A stretch of 64,000 bases of DNA from Gigaspora margarita. Its lineage: Eukaryota; Glomeromycota; Glomeromycetes; Diversisporales; Gigasporaceae. Where the stretch lies: the NCBI GenBank assembly GCA_009809945.1, contig WTPW01000852.1, forward strand, positions 237,271 to 301,270, in the 5' to 3' direction. The position numbers and the translations under genes were made by a program. Under the pieces are notes generated by a model. The model ran no database searches. It was not told the origin of the DNA and saw only the letters and a list, made by a program, of their open reading frames with translations. Positions 1-9,550 of this stretch are shown here, piece after piece; position 1 is the first letter of the stretch, and each line of letters opens with the position of its first letter.

Positions 1-850
1 AAAAAAAAAAAAAAGGATTTTATGTATCAAAAAAAATTTAAGTATTATTGAAAATACTTTATTTTATTTATACTAAAGTTTCATAAGGAATTTTTTTTTG
101 TTAAAAGCCCAAAAATGGTTTTCATAAATCGAAATTTTGGAATACTGGTTAGTTTTATATATTATCCGTACAGTATACATTACACCCGTATTCAAATAGA
201 AATTGCATTCGAAAAATTAATTTTTATATGGTGCTACATATACATAGTTGACCGAACACACCAATGCCGAATGTCACAAAATTTAAATAGAAATTTTACA
301 CAATACTTTCTACTATATATATAGTTCACATCTTTTTGAAAACAACAAATAGTTATAACTAATTTTTTCACACATAGGTTATATAAAAAAAAATGGTGTT
401 CACACAGACGACCAGGCAAATATATGCATATAGAGAAGGCATACACTTAAAGACTATGTCAAAAAAAAAAACAATGTGCGCATTTAGGATGAAGTATGAT
501 TTTAAAGCTGAATTATTTTCCTAAAATTATATTTGGTTCTAGACTATGAATTAATATATTTTAATTATTAATATATTTAAAATGTTATAATCAATACACA
601 TTGTACTTAATAAATTTGATATTAAATGGTACTTTATCTAGCTGGTAAAGTCCTGATTTTTATGAGTGTAAAAGATTTATTATATTTGAGGTCCTCAATT
701 GTGATTTGGTTTATTATAATTTAGATTTTGACTTTTATGTTATTATTGCATAAAATACAAATAAAAGAAATTTATGGAATTTAGAAATTAACAGTAATAC
801 ATCCATATGGTATCAATGTTTATATGCTTACATCTACTCTCTAAAATTAT
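1..850. other. AT-rich intergenic sequence, no gene seen
   Basis: This stretch starts with a run of A and continues as AT-rich sequence with stop codons in every frame. The two short open frames around 115-446 overlap on opposite strands, show no family motif and have the composition of random AT-rich DNA. It has no counterpart next to the other two F-box units, so the duplicated segment begins after it. Confidence 0.6.
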
Positions 851-852
851 CA

Positions 853-1017
853 TCAGCAGTTAACAACAATGCGTTCATATGATTCTAATGTAGTATTTGC
901 TTCTAATTTCTTTATAAAACTTTCATTCAATCTCCAATAATCAAATACACTGACGTAATTCAAAGTTCTGTTTCGTATACAGAATTTGATTAATGCTTTA
1001 ATATTTTTTCTCGTTAT
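853..1017 (-). pseudogene. C-terminal remnant of a diverged F-box/LRR gene
   Basis: Reading the minus strand from 1017 to the stop at 853 gives about 54 codons that align to the last residues of the three intact F-box proteins. The core KALIKFCIRNRTLNY matches KALIEFCIRKGTLKYLG, and the ending ERIVVNC matches the common ending VIVDC. A stop (1018-1020) precedes it and no F-box domain can be found upstream, so only the tail survives. It is clearly more diverged than the three intact copies are from each other, so it comes from another member of the family. Seen directly: the aligned tail. Inferred: origin by truncation at the edge of the duplicated unit. Confidence 0.72.
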
Positions 1018-1127
1018 CTAAGTGATAAATGGACAGCTTGTTACCGAAAAATAATTATCGAAATTTGGATGGTCATCACAAAATTCATCACGTGTCCCAC
1101 TAATTTTCAAATCAACTAGATGCGGCC

Positions 1128-1680
1128 TTATTATTATGAAATACATTTTGATTTACTTATTTAAAAATGTTCAAATCTTTAAATTATCCATCAACGTTAC
1201 AAGTTTTTAAACGAATTTGGAATTATTGCCATCTAAAAGTTGATTTCTCGTGAATACAATTCTAAGAAATTTTTGTTTGACATCAAACCAACTGCCATAC
1301 ATTCATATATAAATGATCTAAATCTTTTGACTTCCCACGTGCCAATTTACACATTTGCATTTTTGCACCACAATGTTCACAATCTTTGAGCTTTTCTTTT
1401 TGGATATATTCCACACCTCTTTTGGTGGTCGTCAGCTTTATTTTTAGATGACATAACTAGAGTTGTAAAATTACTGTAATTTTTACATAGTTTTCATGTA
1501 ATTTGTAAGAAATGTGATCATATGATTGGCTGTATCATATGTACATTCGATTTGATCAGTGAACTTTATACAAAAAACCACTGTAATTCAATAATGCTAG
1601 CTGGGTTTTTCATAGTGCTGGTACTATATATTACGTGTGAAGTTTACATGAAATCCATATTACTGAAACTTACGTAAAAA
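1128..1680 (-). pseudogene. Broken BED-type zinc-finger gene, unit 1 copy
   Basis: This is the unit 1 counterpart of the BED-like pseudogenes at 17303-17610 and 56940-57223. On the minus strand the stretch from about 1450 down to about 1160 retains fragments of the same protein (KEVWN near the start, a Lys-rich segment, then the SREINF-type tail in a shifted frame), but several small deletions break the frame. The distal part (1451-1680) holds the decayed remains of the 300-bp AGGGTTG element that sits at the start codon in unit 3. It is not expected to encode protein. The assignment rests on nucleotide colinearity with the other two units. Confidence 0.5.
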
Positions 1681-1685
1681 AAATT

Positions 1686-2590
1686 TATAAATCGAATTAT
1701 TTAAATAAAATATGCATTTTTATTTTTATTACAACACTTAACATTACTGCATCAATCAATGATATATCAATTATACTTTATTACTTTCGCACTTGTGATA
1801 TTTACTTTTTGAGTTTAGACACTGACCAGTAGTTGTGGCAGTTTAGGCATTGCCGCTTGACAAATTTCTATCCTCATATGTATTCGAAAAAATTTAAAGC
1901 AAAAAGTTAACAAATTTGTTTTAGTATATCTATGAGAAATTACTTATTTTTTAATACATTATCGAAAAATTCTCTTACAAGTACAATTGAGAAATTTTTC
2001 TACTGCCCTATATTCATGGACCAGTTTACTCGGTTCGCTTTGGAACAATAAAAACAAGAGAATAAATTATATACAAAACTTTCAATTTTACATTACGGTG
2101 GATCACTATTTTTAAAAGGATAATATTATTAGCTAATCTGATCGTTAAAGGAAAAAAAAGCAATGCCGTGTTTCACCAATAATCATCGTATAATATATGA
2201 ATAATTAACATTACAATTAGAATATAACTCTCACGATTATTTCGCACGAGACTCTATCGCATGACTCATATGATAATACTTCATTTTAAATTATATGCTA
2301 ATCAAATAGTTTATCTTGCACTAGGCATGAGGTCATCTCACACAATTTAAGCAAAATCACGGGCACGATAGCTTTTAATCTCGCGCGAAATATCAATATA
2401 CTTCTAATTACTACGGTAACAAAATATTCATATTTGAGAACAATCATTTTTTGAAATTAAGTGGTGTAATACTAACAATTTATGCTTTTCTGGACAAGTG
2501 TTTATTAATTTTCAAAGAAATTACATTGACGCTCTATTTTATTTATCATGTATGCCAACTTGTCTATAACTAATAAAAAAAAGAACTTAT
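1686..2590. other. Conserved non-coding flank 3' of F-box gene 1
   Basis: This ~900-bp stretch has no open frame of note, yet it is nearly identical to 18155-19140 and 57545-58560, downstream of the other two F-box genes. Shared landmarks include CGCACTTGTGATATTTA, ATCTCGCGCGAAATATCA and TTGACGCTCTATTTTATT. Differences are mostly single bases and small indels. Seen: high identity over the whole stretch. Inferred: it was carried along in segmental duplication and may hold the 3' untranslated region and terminator. Confidence 0.6.
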
Positions 2591-2595
2591 AGACA

Positions 2596-4131
2596 TTAAC
2601 AATCAACAATAACGTCTCTAAAGTCTACTACTGTTACATATCCCTTCATTCTTTCATAAAGTTCCATCGGATATAATCTTACACCTAAATATTTCAGAGT
2701 TCCTTTTCGTATGCAGAATTCGATTAACGCTTTAAAATCTTTCTCTTCATAATAATGATTAGTTATTACTGTTTTTAAAGGTGCATTGCAATGATTGAAT
2801 AAAATATCAATTTTTAATTTTAACGAACGAGTATATAGATCAAGATATTGTAATGTAAACGGCAATGCATTTGCAAACTGTATAACCTCCTCTTCAAATA
2901 TGTCATCACGCCACCTTAAAGTGAGAAATAAAAGTTTTTTTAAATTACCAATAAGATCTAAAAGTTGTGTGGAAAACTCAATACCTGGAATATTGAGATA
3001 TAAAATGTTTGGGCAAAACGACATAAGTGTTTCTAGTAATAATGATTGTTCTGAAATCATTTTTACTTCAATTTGTAGTCTTTGTAGTAATGCACCGGAC
3101 TTTTCAAGAATTAACACTATATTCGATGCATTAATCTCACAATCTAAGTTAATTATCTCCAAAGTGGTAAGTTTGCAATTTAATGTTTTCATAATTTTCG
3201 ATATATTTTCATCATTGCAATAACTGAAACGAATAATTTCTAAATTTTCACAATTCATCAGTGTCTTGAATTCTACATTATAATCACAATCTTCTATTAA
3301 AACTTCTCTTAATGATTGTTTTTGGCTCTCTAAAGCTGAAACAATGCCATGAAATTCTTTAGGAGCATGTATACCCTTTAAATGGAATTGCCTAAGTCGT
3401 TTTTGTGATTTAATCATGGATATAAGCGCATGAAATACTTGCGGACCATAATTAGGAATAAATTCTTCAATTTTCAAAACATTAATTTTCGTTGAAATTT
3501 TTGTCAAGATCTTAAGTAATGCAGTAACATTTTCTGCCAACATCTTTAATACTGTTATACGATTTTTGTTGTCAAAGACCGATACGATACACAAAGTCAA
3601 TTCTTGGAGTTGTGAAAAAAATTGCATATTTCGTCCTAATGTGTAGAAGATCTCTGGTCTAATTTCATTATATTGAGAAAAATATATATCTAATTTGTGT
3701 AAGGTGGCACCACTCTCAATAAATAATTTAAGTAACAAATCTCTTATGTGAAATTTCAATGGGCGGTAATATGATTTTAAATCAACAAATTGAAGTTTGA
3801 TCCATTTTTCAATCTTATCTTCTAAAAGAGATATATCGATAATCTTTATAAATCTTGCATAATCAAATAGAGTTTTAGAAAACTCTGCATTTATTCCAAG
3901 TTCTTTTAAAATGAATTTTTCATCCTCATCAAAAAACGAAAGATAATTAGAAATGAATAATGGTTTCTGCTTAAATGAAAATGGGTCTTTCCAAAGAACG
4001 GGAATTGACATTTTGCACCAATATCGGCTTACAAGTGTGCACGAATATAAGGAATAAGATTCATTATCTAAATTATTAAGAATCATATACATTAATTCAG
4101 GCATATCGCCCGTAAATATTTTTGACGCCAT
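2596..4131 (-). CDS. F-box/leucine-rich-repeat protein, copy 1
   Basis: A 511-residue intronless open frame. Residues about 9-50 form an F-box: MPELMYMILNNL, a short loop, then SLYSCTLVSRYWCKMSIPVLW and the DPF that often closes the domain in these fungal proteins. From about residue 135 to the end there are irregular leucine-rich repeats with LxxLxIxxC-like strands (LREVLIEDCDYN, LTTLEIINLDCEI, NILYLNIPGIEF, LQYLDLYTRSL). No signal peptide or membrane segment is seen. F-box proteins bind Skp1 through the F-box and recruit targets for ubiquitination through the repeat half; a cytoplasmic or nuclear SCF adaptor role is inferred from the family, and the target is unknown. The ATG at 4129-4131 is chosen because MASKIFTGDMPEL is shared with the other copies and the frame starts at the F-box. 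By eye it differs from copy 3 at roughly 45 residues, most of them in the repeat half. Confidence 0.93.
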   Translation of the reverse strand: MASKIFTGDMPELMYMILNNLDNESYSLYSCTLVSRYWCKMSIPVLWKDPFSFKQKPLFISNYLSFFDEDEKFILKELGINAEFSKTLFDYARFIKIIDISLLEDKIEKWIKLQFVDLKSYYRPLKFHIRDLLLKLFIESGATLHKLDIYFSQYNEIRPEIFYTLGRNMQFFSQLQELTLCIVSVFDNKNRITVLKMLAENVTALLKILTKISTKINVLKIEEFIPNYGPQVFHALISMIKSQKRLRQFHLKGIHAPKEFHGIVSALESQKQSLREVLIEDCDYNVEFKTLMNCENLEIIRFSYCNDENISKIMKTLNCKLTTLEIINLDCEINASNIVLILEKSGALLQRLQIEVKMISEQSLLLETLMSFCPNILYLNIPGIEFSTQLLDLIGNLKKLLFLTLRWRDDIFEEEVIQFANALPFTLQYLDLYTRSLKLKIDILFNHCNAPLKTVITNHYYEEKDFKALIEFCIRKGTLKYLGVRLYPMELYERMKGYVTVVDFRDVIVDC

Positions 4132-4537
4132 GAATTAATCTTGTTGTTGTTATTAATGAGAAGGAAGGTTTAAGGAATCGTTGTTATCATGTTATGCAAC
4201 AGTGATTATAAATAGATTTATTTTCGCATGTGATCATTGACGATCCTTACTCGATCGGACGTAGAACACACGTCAAAAAACAAATATTGTTTAAACGAAC
4301 AAATTTAAGTTAACTGTTAAGGCTTAAGTTGAAGTCAAAAGTACAGTAATAATGTAATATAACAAAATTACACAAGAAAAATTTATTGTTAGGGCCATAA
4401 AGATAGCTTACGCGATTATTTGGTTTGTTTTGGTTTATTTTGATATTTTGAATTTTTTTTTACGTTACACTTGATTCTGATTTTTATCGATAGACTGACT
4501 TCGGAAAATCATGTGACAGACATGGCATAGGACAGGG
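4132..4537 (-). promoter_or_regulatory. Conserved 5' flank/putative promoter of F-box gene 1
   Basis: The ~400 bp upstream of the ATG are conserved in all three units up to the abrupt start of a repeat element at 4538. Read on the minus strand there is a TATA-like TATTTATAA near 4207-4216, about 75 bp before the ATG, followed by a pyrimidine-rich segment and an AACAACAACAAG leader. In copy 3 the corresponding site reads TTATAAAC; in copy 2 it is TTAAAATC, so the motif is weakened there. A shared GATCATTGACGATCC lies further upstream. Promoter function is inferred from position and conservation only. Confidence 0.4.
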
Positions 4538-4641
4538 AGGACCCCGAGCAATATATATAGAGGTTATATTGAAATTTTGGCTAAAAAGTTTACTTTTACA
4601 AAATGTTATATTTGAAAAGCGGACAATAGACAAAATGTAAG

Positions 4642-5374
4642 GATGTTAAGTGGTTCGTTCAGTCCGGTTCTGGTTCAGTCCCAAGAAGTTAAAAGAAAAA
4701 AAACGAACTAAACTGAAGTTCATGAACTTAAAGTTCAAACTTGAATTTGAACTTGAGTTCATAAATTCAAAGCATAAACTTCAGGTTAGTTTTAAGTTCA
4801 AACTCAAGTTTATGAACTAAGTTTATTTTATTCATTACTTGCTATAGAAAAGGGGAAATCGACAAAACAAAAGATCTTTAGATGATCAATTTTTATATTA
4901 TAAGTTTTATAATTGATCATAAGAAAATACAAGCTTTAAAGGGCTATACTGCAAAATTTTATTAATACAACTGCTTTTGTGTTTTAAGTGAAAAATGATC
5001 CTGATATTATTCTAAATTAATTTGTGTGAAAAAGAATTTTTGAAAATTTGTTGATTTCCCCTTTTCTACTACACTCAGCCCATATACAATATACACTTAG
5101 AGTACTGAATATAATAAGTGATATTGTACCAATAAAAACCTGTACTTTTACAAGATTCTAACTATGTATATATATTATTTGGTGTGATCTACTTATAAAA
5201 CATATATTCTGGTTGAACTACTAGTTTATAAACCAGGTATCTAAGTTTTACAAATTAAGTTTATTAGGTTATGAAACTGGTTCAGAAACTACTAGTTAAT
5301 TTTTTTGTGAATGAACAACTACAAAAACTAGTTTGAACCAGGTTTGAACCCAGTTTATCTGAACTATTTAACAT
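4642..5374. mobile_element. Nested inverted-repeat element, AGGATGTTAAG ends
   Basis: The left end AGGATGTTAAGTGGTTC is matched in inverted orientation by the right end GAACTATTTAACATCTCT. The element interrupts a sequence intact in the other units (GACAATGGCCAAAAAGG at about 21400), with a likely ~9-bp target duplication, CAAAATGT against CAAAAAGGT. The arms carry iterated AAGTTCAAACTTGAA-type motifs, as in the AGGGTT family. It has no coding sequence and is presumably non-autonomous. Confidence 0.5.
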
Positions 5375-6111
5375 CTCTATCAAAAAGGTTATATTTAAAA
5401 GTAAATAAAAGCTTTTAATTTTATATTATTAAAAGTGGATAAAATTGATGTTTTATAAAGGTTATAAAGTTATAATTTAAATTTGGATAACAAAATAAAT
5501 AATATAATAATAATAATTGGCAATTACTATTTGTATACTAGCATATAAATACAGGTACATGTGATAGCTTAAAAATTTTGCTTATAAAACAACTCTTAGG
5601 GCTCTAACAGAAAATCTTTTTTGCAAAATTTTTTTATAAACCATAATCTTTTCCAATTCCAAAGTTTATTTAACCCTAACAGTCATAGGACATGCTGCTT
5701 GAAATAGGTTTAAATAAGTTTATAATAAAAATTTAAACAAAACTATATAAATTTACTACAAACTTTGAACTAAAGAGTTTAAATTAAATTTTATAAGTAT
5801 ATATAACAAGAAAAGAAGAAAAATTGAGCTTAAAAACAGGTTGAAATTTTGTTAATTTTGTATAATTTCAAAATGTAACTCTATAAAAAACAAATATTTA
5901 CAAATTTTAAATCAGCAATTATATATAAATTTATGCTCTGAGCAACTTTACTTAGTAGCAAAAAACATGTAATCTTGACAAAAGAGTAAGTTAGCTATAT
6001 GCTAAAGTTAAAATTTTTTGGTTATATATAAACCCTTTTTTTGTCAAATAACCTACTTTGGGCTTCTAAGTAAACTTTTCAGCAAGTATTTTTACTTATA
6101 TTAATGTCAAA

Positions 6112-6265
6112 ACGTGTTTTTTCAAACCTCTTACTAAGTAAAAATAGGGTTAAAGTTAGAAAAAAAAATTTTTTCTAAAAAAAATTTTTTTTAACTTTAA
6201 CTTTAACTCTATTTTTCACTTAGTAAAAGGTTCGAGAAAATGTGTTTTGATCTCAATATGAGTAA
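6112..6265. repeat. Imperfect hairpin-forming palindrome
   Basis: The left arm (TTACTAAGTAAAAATAGGG and flanks) is followed after an A/T-rich centre by its inverted complement (CTATTTTTCACTTAGTAA). The arms are about 65 bp. A homologous palindrome at about 23945-24105 keeps the same fold with different sequence details, so it is a conserved part of the larger element found in both units. Confidence 0.6.
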
Positions 6266-6472
6266 AATTATTTGCAAAACAAGTATACTTAGAAGCAGAT
6301 CCCTGAATAATCTATGTGAGCTTATATTTGAGCATCATGATAAATTTTTTTTGTTAGTACTTTTATATTGGTATATATTAGCTATATTTCAACTATCAAA
6401 TAAAAAATTTTGAATTGTTTAACTTTTTTTGAAATAAAGCATTCTTAAAAAACAAAAAAAAACAAAAAAAAA

Positions 6473-6587
6473 ATAACCTACATTCTCAAAAAAAAAAAAC
6501 TGGCCTACATTCTTTAAAAAAAAAAAACTAATCTACATTCTTGAAAAAAAAAACTAACCTACATTTTTCTAAAAAAAAAACTAACTA
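6473..6587. repeat. Short tandem repeat, ~32-bp units ended by A runs
   Basis: Four direct copies of a unit of the form ACCTACATTCT followed by a run of A. A related but different array is at 26048-26240 (GAACTAATTGATGCTCT followed by A runs), at the corresponding point of the larger repeat element. Confidence 0.7.
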
Positions 6588-6589
6588 GA

Positions 6590-6968
6590 TGCGTAAGTTA
6601 CTAAAGTGTAGGTGAATATCTAGGTGGGAAGGTACCCTCTACCAAGTTTTCTGTTGAGGATAAACTAGTCCTAAGGGGCATGTAAAAGAGATTCAGGCAT
6701 CCGAACTGGCTTGTGTTGTACTGCGAATGTCTGGTAAATCAGTTGAGATTGGTCAAGGAGCAGATAAGATCAAAGGGTTTAAATAGGCAATTCCCATAGT
6801 TGGTTTGCAGGTAAGGCAGCTAGTGTGGAACCTTTGGGCGGACCACTTAAATTAGACACCAAAAGTGTACATGTGGCTAGTTGTACCTTCGTCTCTGTAT
6901 AATTTCTGATAAGTAAACTGAATAAACACTATCCCCCAAGACAGGCACTTTGAACCAAAAAAAAAAGA
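6590..6968 (+). mobile_element. Retroposon fragment with A-tail (family R, copy 1)
   Basis: This ~370-bp sequence is repeated at 8800-9362 (plus strand) and, inverted, at 31737-32583. Shared landmarks are GGTTTAAATAGGCAA, TGCAGGTAAGGCAGCTAG, ACTTAAATTAGACACC and GTGGCTAGTTGTAC. It ends in ACTGAATAAACACT and an A run (about 6957-6966), as expected of target-primed retroposition. GAATAAA may act as the polyadenylation signal. Short in-frame stretches suggest decayed coding sequence, but I do not recognise the protein. Confidence 0.55.
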
Positions 6969-7023
6969 AATAAGAATCTATTATTTAATAATTTTTTTGA
7001 TGTTGCATTATTTATAATTACTA

Positions 7024-7779
7024 TAGTTAGACCTCTTTATAATCACAAGTTGGCCACGTCCTATATTGGTAATTATATAGAAATGATTATAAATAAATTA
7101 TCTTGTCATAGTCACATGACCAAAGACCAATAAGTAATATATTTGCACATATTAGAAATTCTATTAAAAAATTTAAAATGTTTGGTAGTAAATACTTTTT
7201 TATCCAGTAGCCCAATTTGAATAAAAACACTACTAGAGTATTTGACTCAATGAGCCAATCTAAAGAGTCTAGAATTGTTCAAATCTAGTTACAAAATGCT
7301 AAGATCATTAAGAATTTTTTACTTAGATGTTTAAATTTAATCAATTCTTAAACATATGAAGTGACACAAATTCTTAACAGTCACAGGAGCTTGTAATTGA
7401 ATTTTAACGATCTTGGGCTCATTGGAATCATCTCATCATGAAAAACATTTTGGTAATTGTTTCTTCCAAATTGGACTACTGCATCAATAGTTATTTGCTA
7501 TCAAATCTTTAAAAATTTTTAATAAAAAATTTTAAATAAACATGAATATGAATATTGACCAATTAGATGTTAAATCCATATTTGTCAAAATTTGTGATTA
7601 TAATAAGGGTTTTTATTAATAAAATTAATAAAAAAAAATCAAAATTTTTTGTGATAGTGATTATAGGTAATTTGTGACTATAATGAGGTTTTTTTATTAT
7701 ATTTAAGTCTATTGCACAATATTAGATACTTATATAGAGGTATGAATATATGGGGTATAACTATAGAGAGGTCTGACTG
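7024..7779. mobile_element. Tc1/mariner- or pogo-like MITE, 756 bp, TA target duplication
   Basis: The left end TAGTTAGACCTCTTTAT and the inverted right end CAGTCAGACCTCTCTATAG are terminal inverted repeats, with TA on both sides (7022-7023, 7780-7781). Unit 3 has the empty site near 40440 (ATTACTAGTATATCTATAT). There is no open frame of any size inside. It inserted in unit 2 after the duplication, or was lost cleanly from unit 3; insertion is the simpler reading. Confidence 0.8.
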
Positions 7780-8111
7780 TAGTGTATCTATATAAATTAA
7801 AAAATTAAAAAATGCTTCTTTTTGTTATTAGATATAGAATAAAAACTTGTAGTATATCTCAATACAAGAAGATAATTATAGTAAAAGAATATTATTTAGA
7901 TAATGATTATATTTATTTTAAATATTTACACCAGAATTTGCAAAATCTGTAATTTATTATGATCAAAGCAAATTGAAAAATTATGTGTTGTACTACAATT
8001 TACTTCATTTTGTTTTAATTTGTATGAATTATAGCAAATTTATTTAAAGCATATTAAATAGCTATAATAATATTATCAAAACATAAAGCTATAGTAACAA
8101 TTTGAATATAA

Positions 8112-9362
8112 GGGTATAGTAACTTATAGAAGTTGTCAAGTGGTCGCTTCCCAAGTAGCAGATTGAAAGTTTGAATCCTGTTGTAACACTATGAAAATAG
8201 AACTGTTTTTAGTAACTTTGGCTCATTGATTGGTCAGGCATATAACCTATAATTTTGGTTGACCATTTTGAATATTATTATACAGATAAATTCAAGAAAT
8301 CAGAGAATGAAAACCAGTTTGGCTAGTCCCAAGCATAGATGCCACCAAAATTGATTTTTGAAAAATGCCTATTTTGGGTTTTGTAAAATAAATTAAAATT
8401 TTTTATAAGGAAGAGCAAATAAAATTTATATATTTATGTTCCTTCTAATTTCATCTATTCAAAAAAAGAATCAAAAAATTTTGGGTTTTAAGTAAAATAG
8501 ATAAAAACAATTTCAGGAAAATTTTTTAATTTTGGGTTCCAAAACCCAAAATAATTTTATTACCATGTATAGTCCCAAATAAAGAGGCAGTAAAGATTTT
8601 TAACAGTATTACCAAAAGGAAGTTGGTGCTAGGATCAATATGAACCATATAAGGGAAAGTAGTAAAGGTTTAAGGATAATCTCTAATTTTAATATAAATC
8701 TTAATGATTGCATAAGTTGCTAATATCTGGCTAGAATATAAAATAGAACATAAACTAGATTTGGTAAAAATTTTTTGCAAAGTAAAGTAGCCCTAAAGCT
8801 GCATAGCTATTGAAGAAAGCTACAAGATATTTATTGGTAATTGTTTGGTAGTAATAGAAAGATAAGAAATTAGAGTGTTTAAATAGGCAACTCCTGTAGT
8901 TTGGGTTGCAGGTATGATAGCAAGTATAGAACCTTTAGGCAAACTACTTAAATTAGGCACCAAAAGTGCATAAGGACCCCGGACATCTCTCATATAGGTC
9001 ATAACTGGATTTTGGCCAATTTTGATCTAATTTGCTAAAAATGACAAAATATATTTACTTTAATAACTTCTAATCCAGTAATCAGAATTGAAAAACTTTT
9101 TTTTGTTAGATGCACCTCACTAAGAGCTTCATTTTTAAAAAAGGTTCATTCAAATTGGACTACTGAATGCCAAGATAATTGCCAAACCTGTTTTTTGTTT
9201 CTCAAATTTTAGGTGTTATTGCTGAAAAATTTCAAGTATAACCTCTATACTAGATGTCCAGGGTCCTAGTGCATGTATGGTTAGTTGTACACTCATTTAT
9301 ATAACAAATATTATTATATTTAATAAAACTAGCAGTCAAGCAGAATGTCTAAAAATAAAAAA
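8112..9362 (+). mobile_element. tRNA-headed SINE-like retroposon with 19-bp TSD
   Basis: Flanked by AGTAACAATTTGAATATAA (8093-8111) and AGTAACAATTTGGATATAA (9363-9381), a 19-bp target duplication with one mismatch. The head contains pol III-type promoter boxes: box A TTGTCAAGTGG (8133-8143) and box B AGTTTGAATCC (8168-8178), each close to the tRNA consensus. The 3' end is A-rich (AAAAATAAAAA). The distal part (8860-9360) is the same family as 6590-6968 and is itself interrupted by a 295-bp hAT-like MITE (8973-9267). It looks like a long composite SINE mobilised by a LINE. Confidence 0.65.
8973..9267. mobile_element. hAT-like MITE, family D, 295 bp, 8-bp TSD
   Basis: Starts AGGACCCCGGACATCT and ends AGATGTCCAGGGTCCT, which are inverted repeats. 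Flanks are AGTGCATA and AGTGCATG, an 8-bp target duplication with one mismatch, as is usual for the hAT superfamily. A second copy lies at 34982-35279. No coding capacity. Confidence 0.82.
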
Positions 9363-9550
9363 AGTAACAATTTGGATATAATAACAAATACTTTTTTAAT
9401 AATTGTAAAATACAGAAAAATGAAATTTATACAACACATTTTTTAAAAAATTGCATGTTTTAAATTAGATAAATTTTTAGAATTTATATACAAATAAGTA
9501 AATCAATTTGTACTTTAATTATTATTTAGCAGTAAATCAAATAATTTACT

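Larger units (their letters stand above)
4538..6470. mobile_element. hAT-like inverted-repeat element, left part (unit 1 copy)
   Basis: The element begins with AGGACCCCGAGCAATATA right after the 8 bases GGACAGGG. The same junction occurs at 21097 in unit 2 and, decayed, at 63130 in unit 3. Internal blocks near 5400-5500 match 21420-21500 and 63230-63530, and blocks 5560-6430 match 23395-24110. The right end seen in the other copies (TGTTCAGGTT before GAACAGGG) is missing because unit 1 is cut off by later repeats. A nested inverted-repeat element occupies 4642-5374, and a hairpin lies at 6112-6265. No transposase is recognisable. Confidence 0.5.

Noticed and set aside
2795-3223. Plus-strand open frame (142 codons) opposite F-box gene 1, also at 19447-19689 and 58761-59249
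   Set aside because: It is the antisense shadow of the F-box gene; its length differs in each copy and it breaks in copy 2, while the minus-strand frame is kept.
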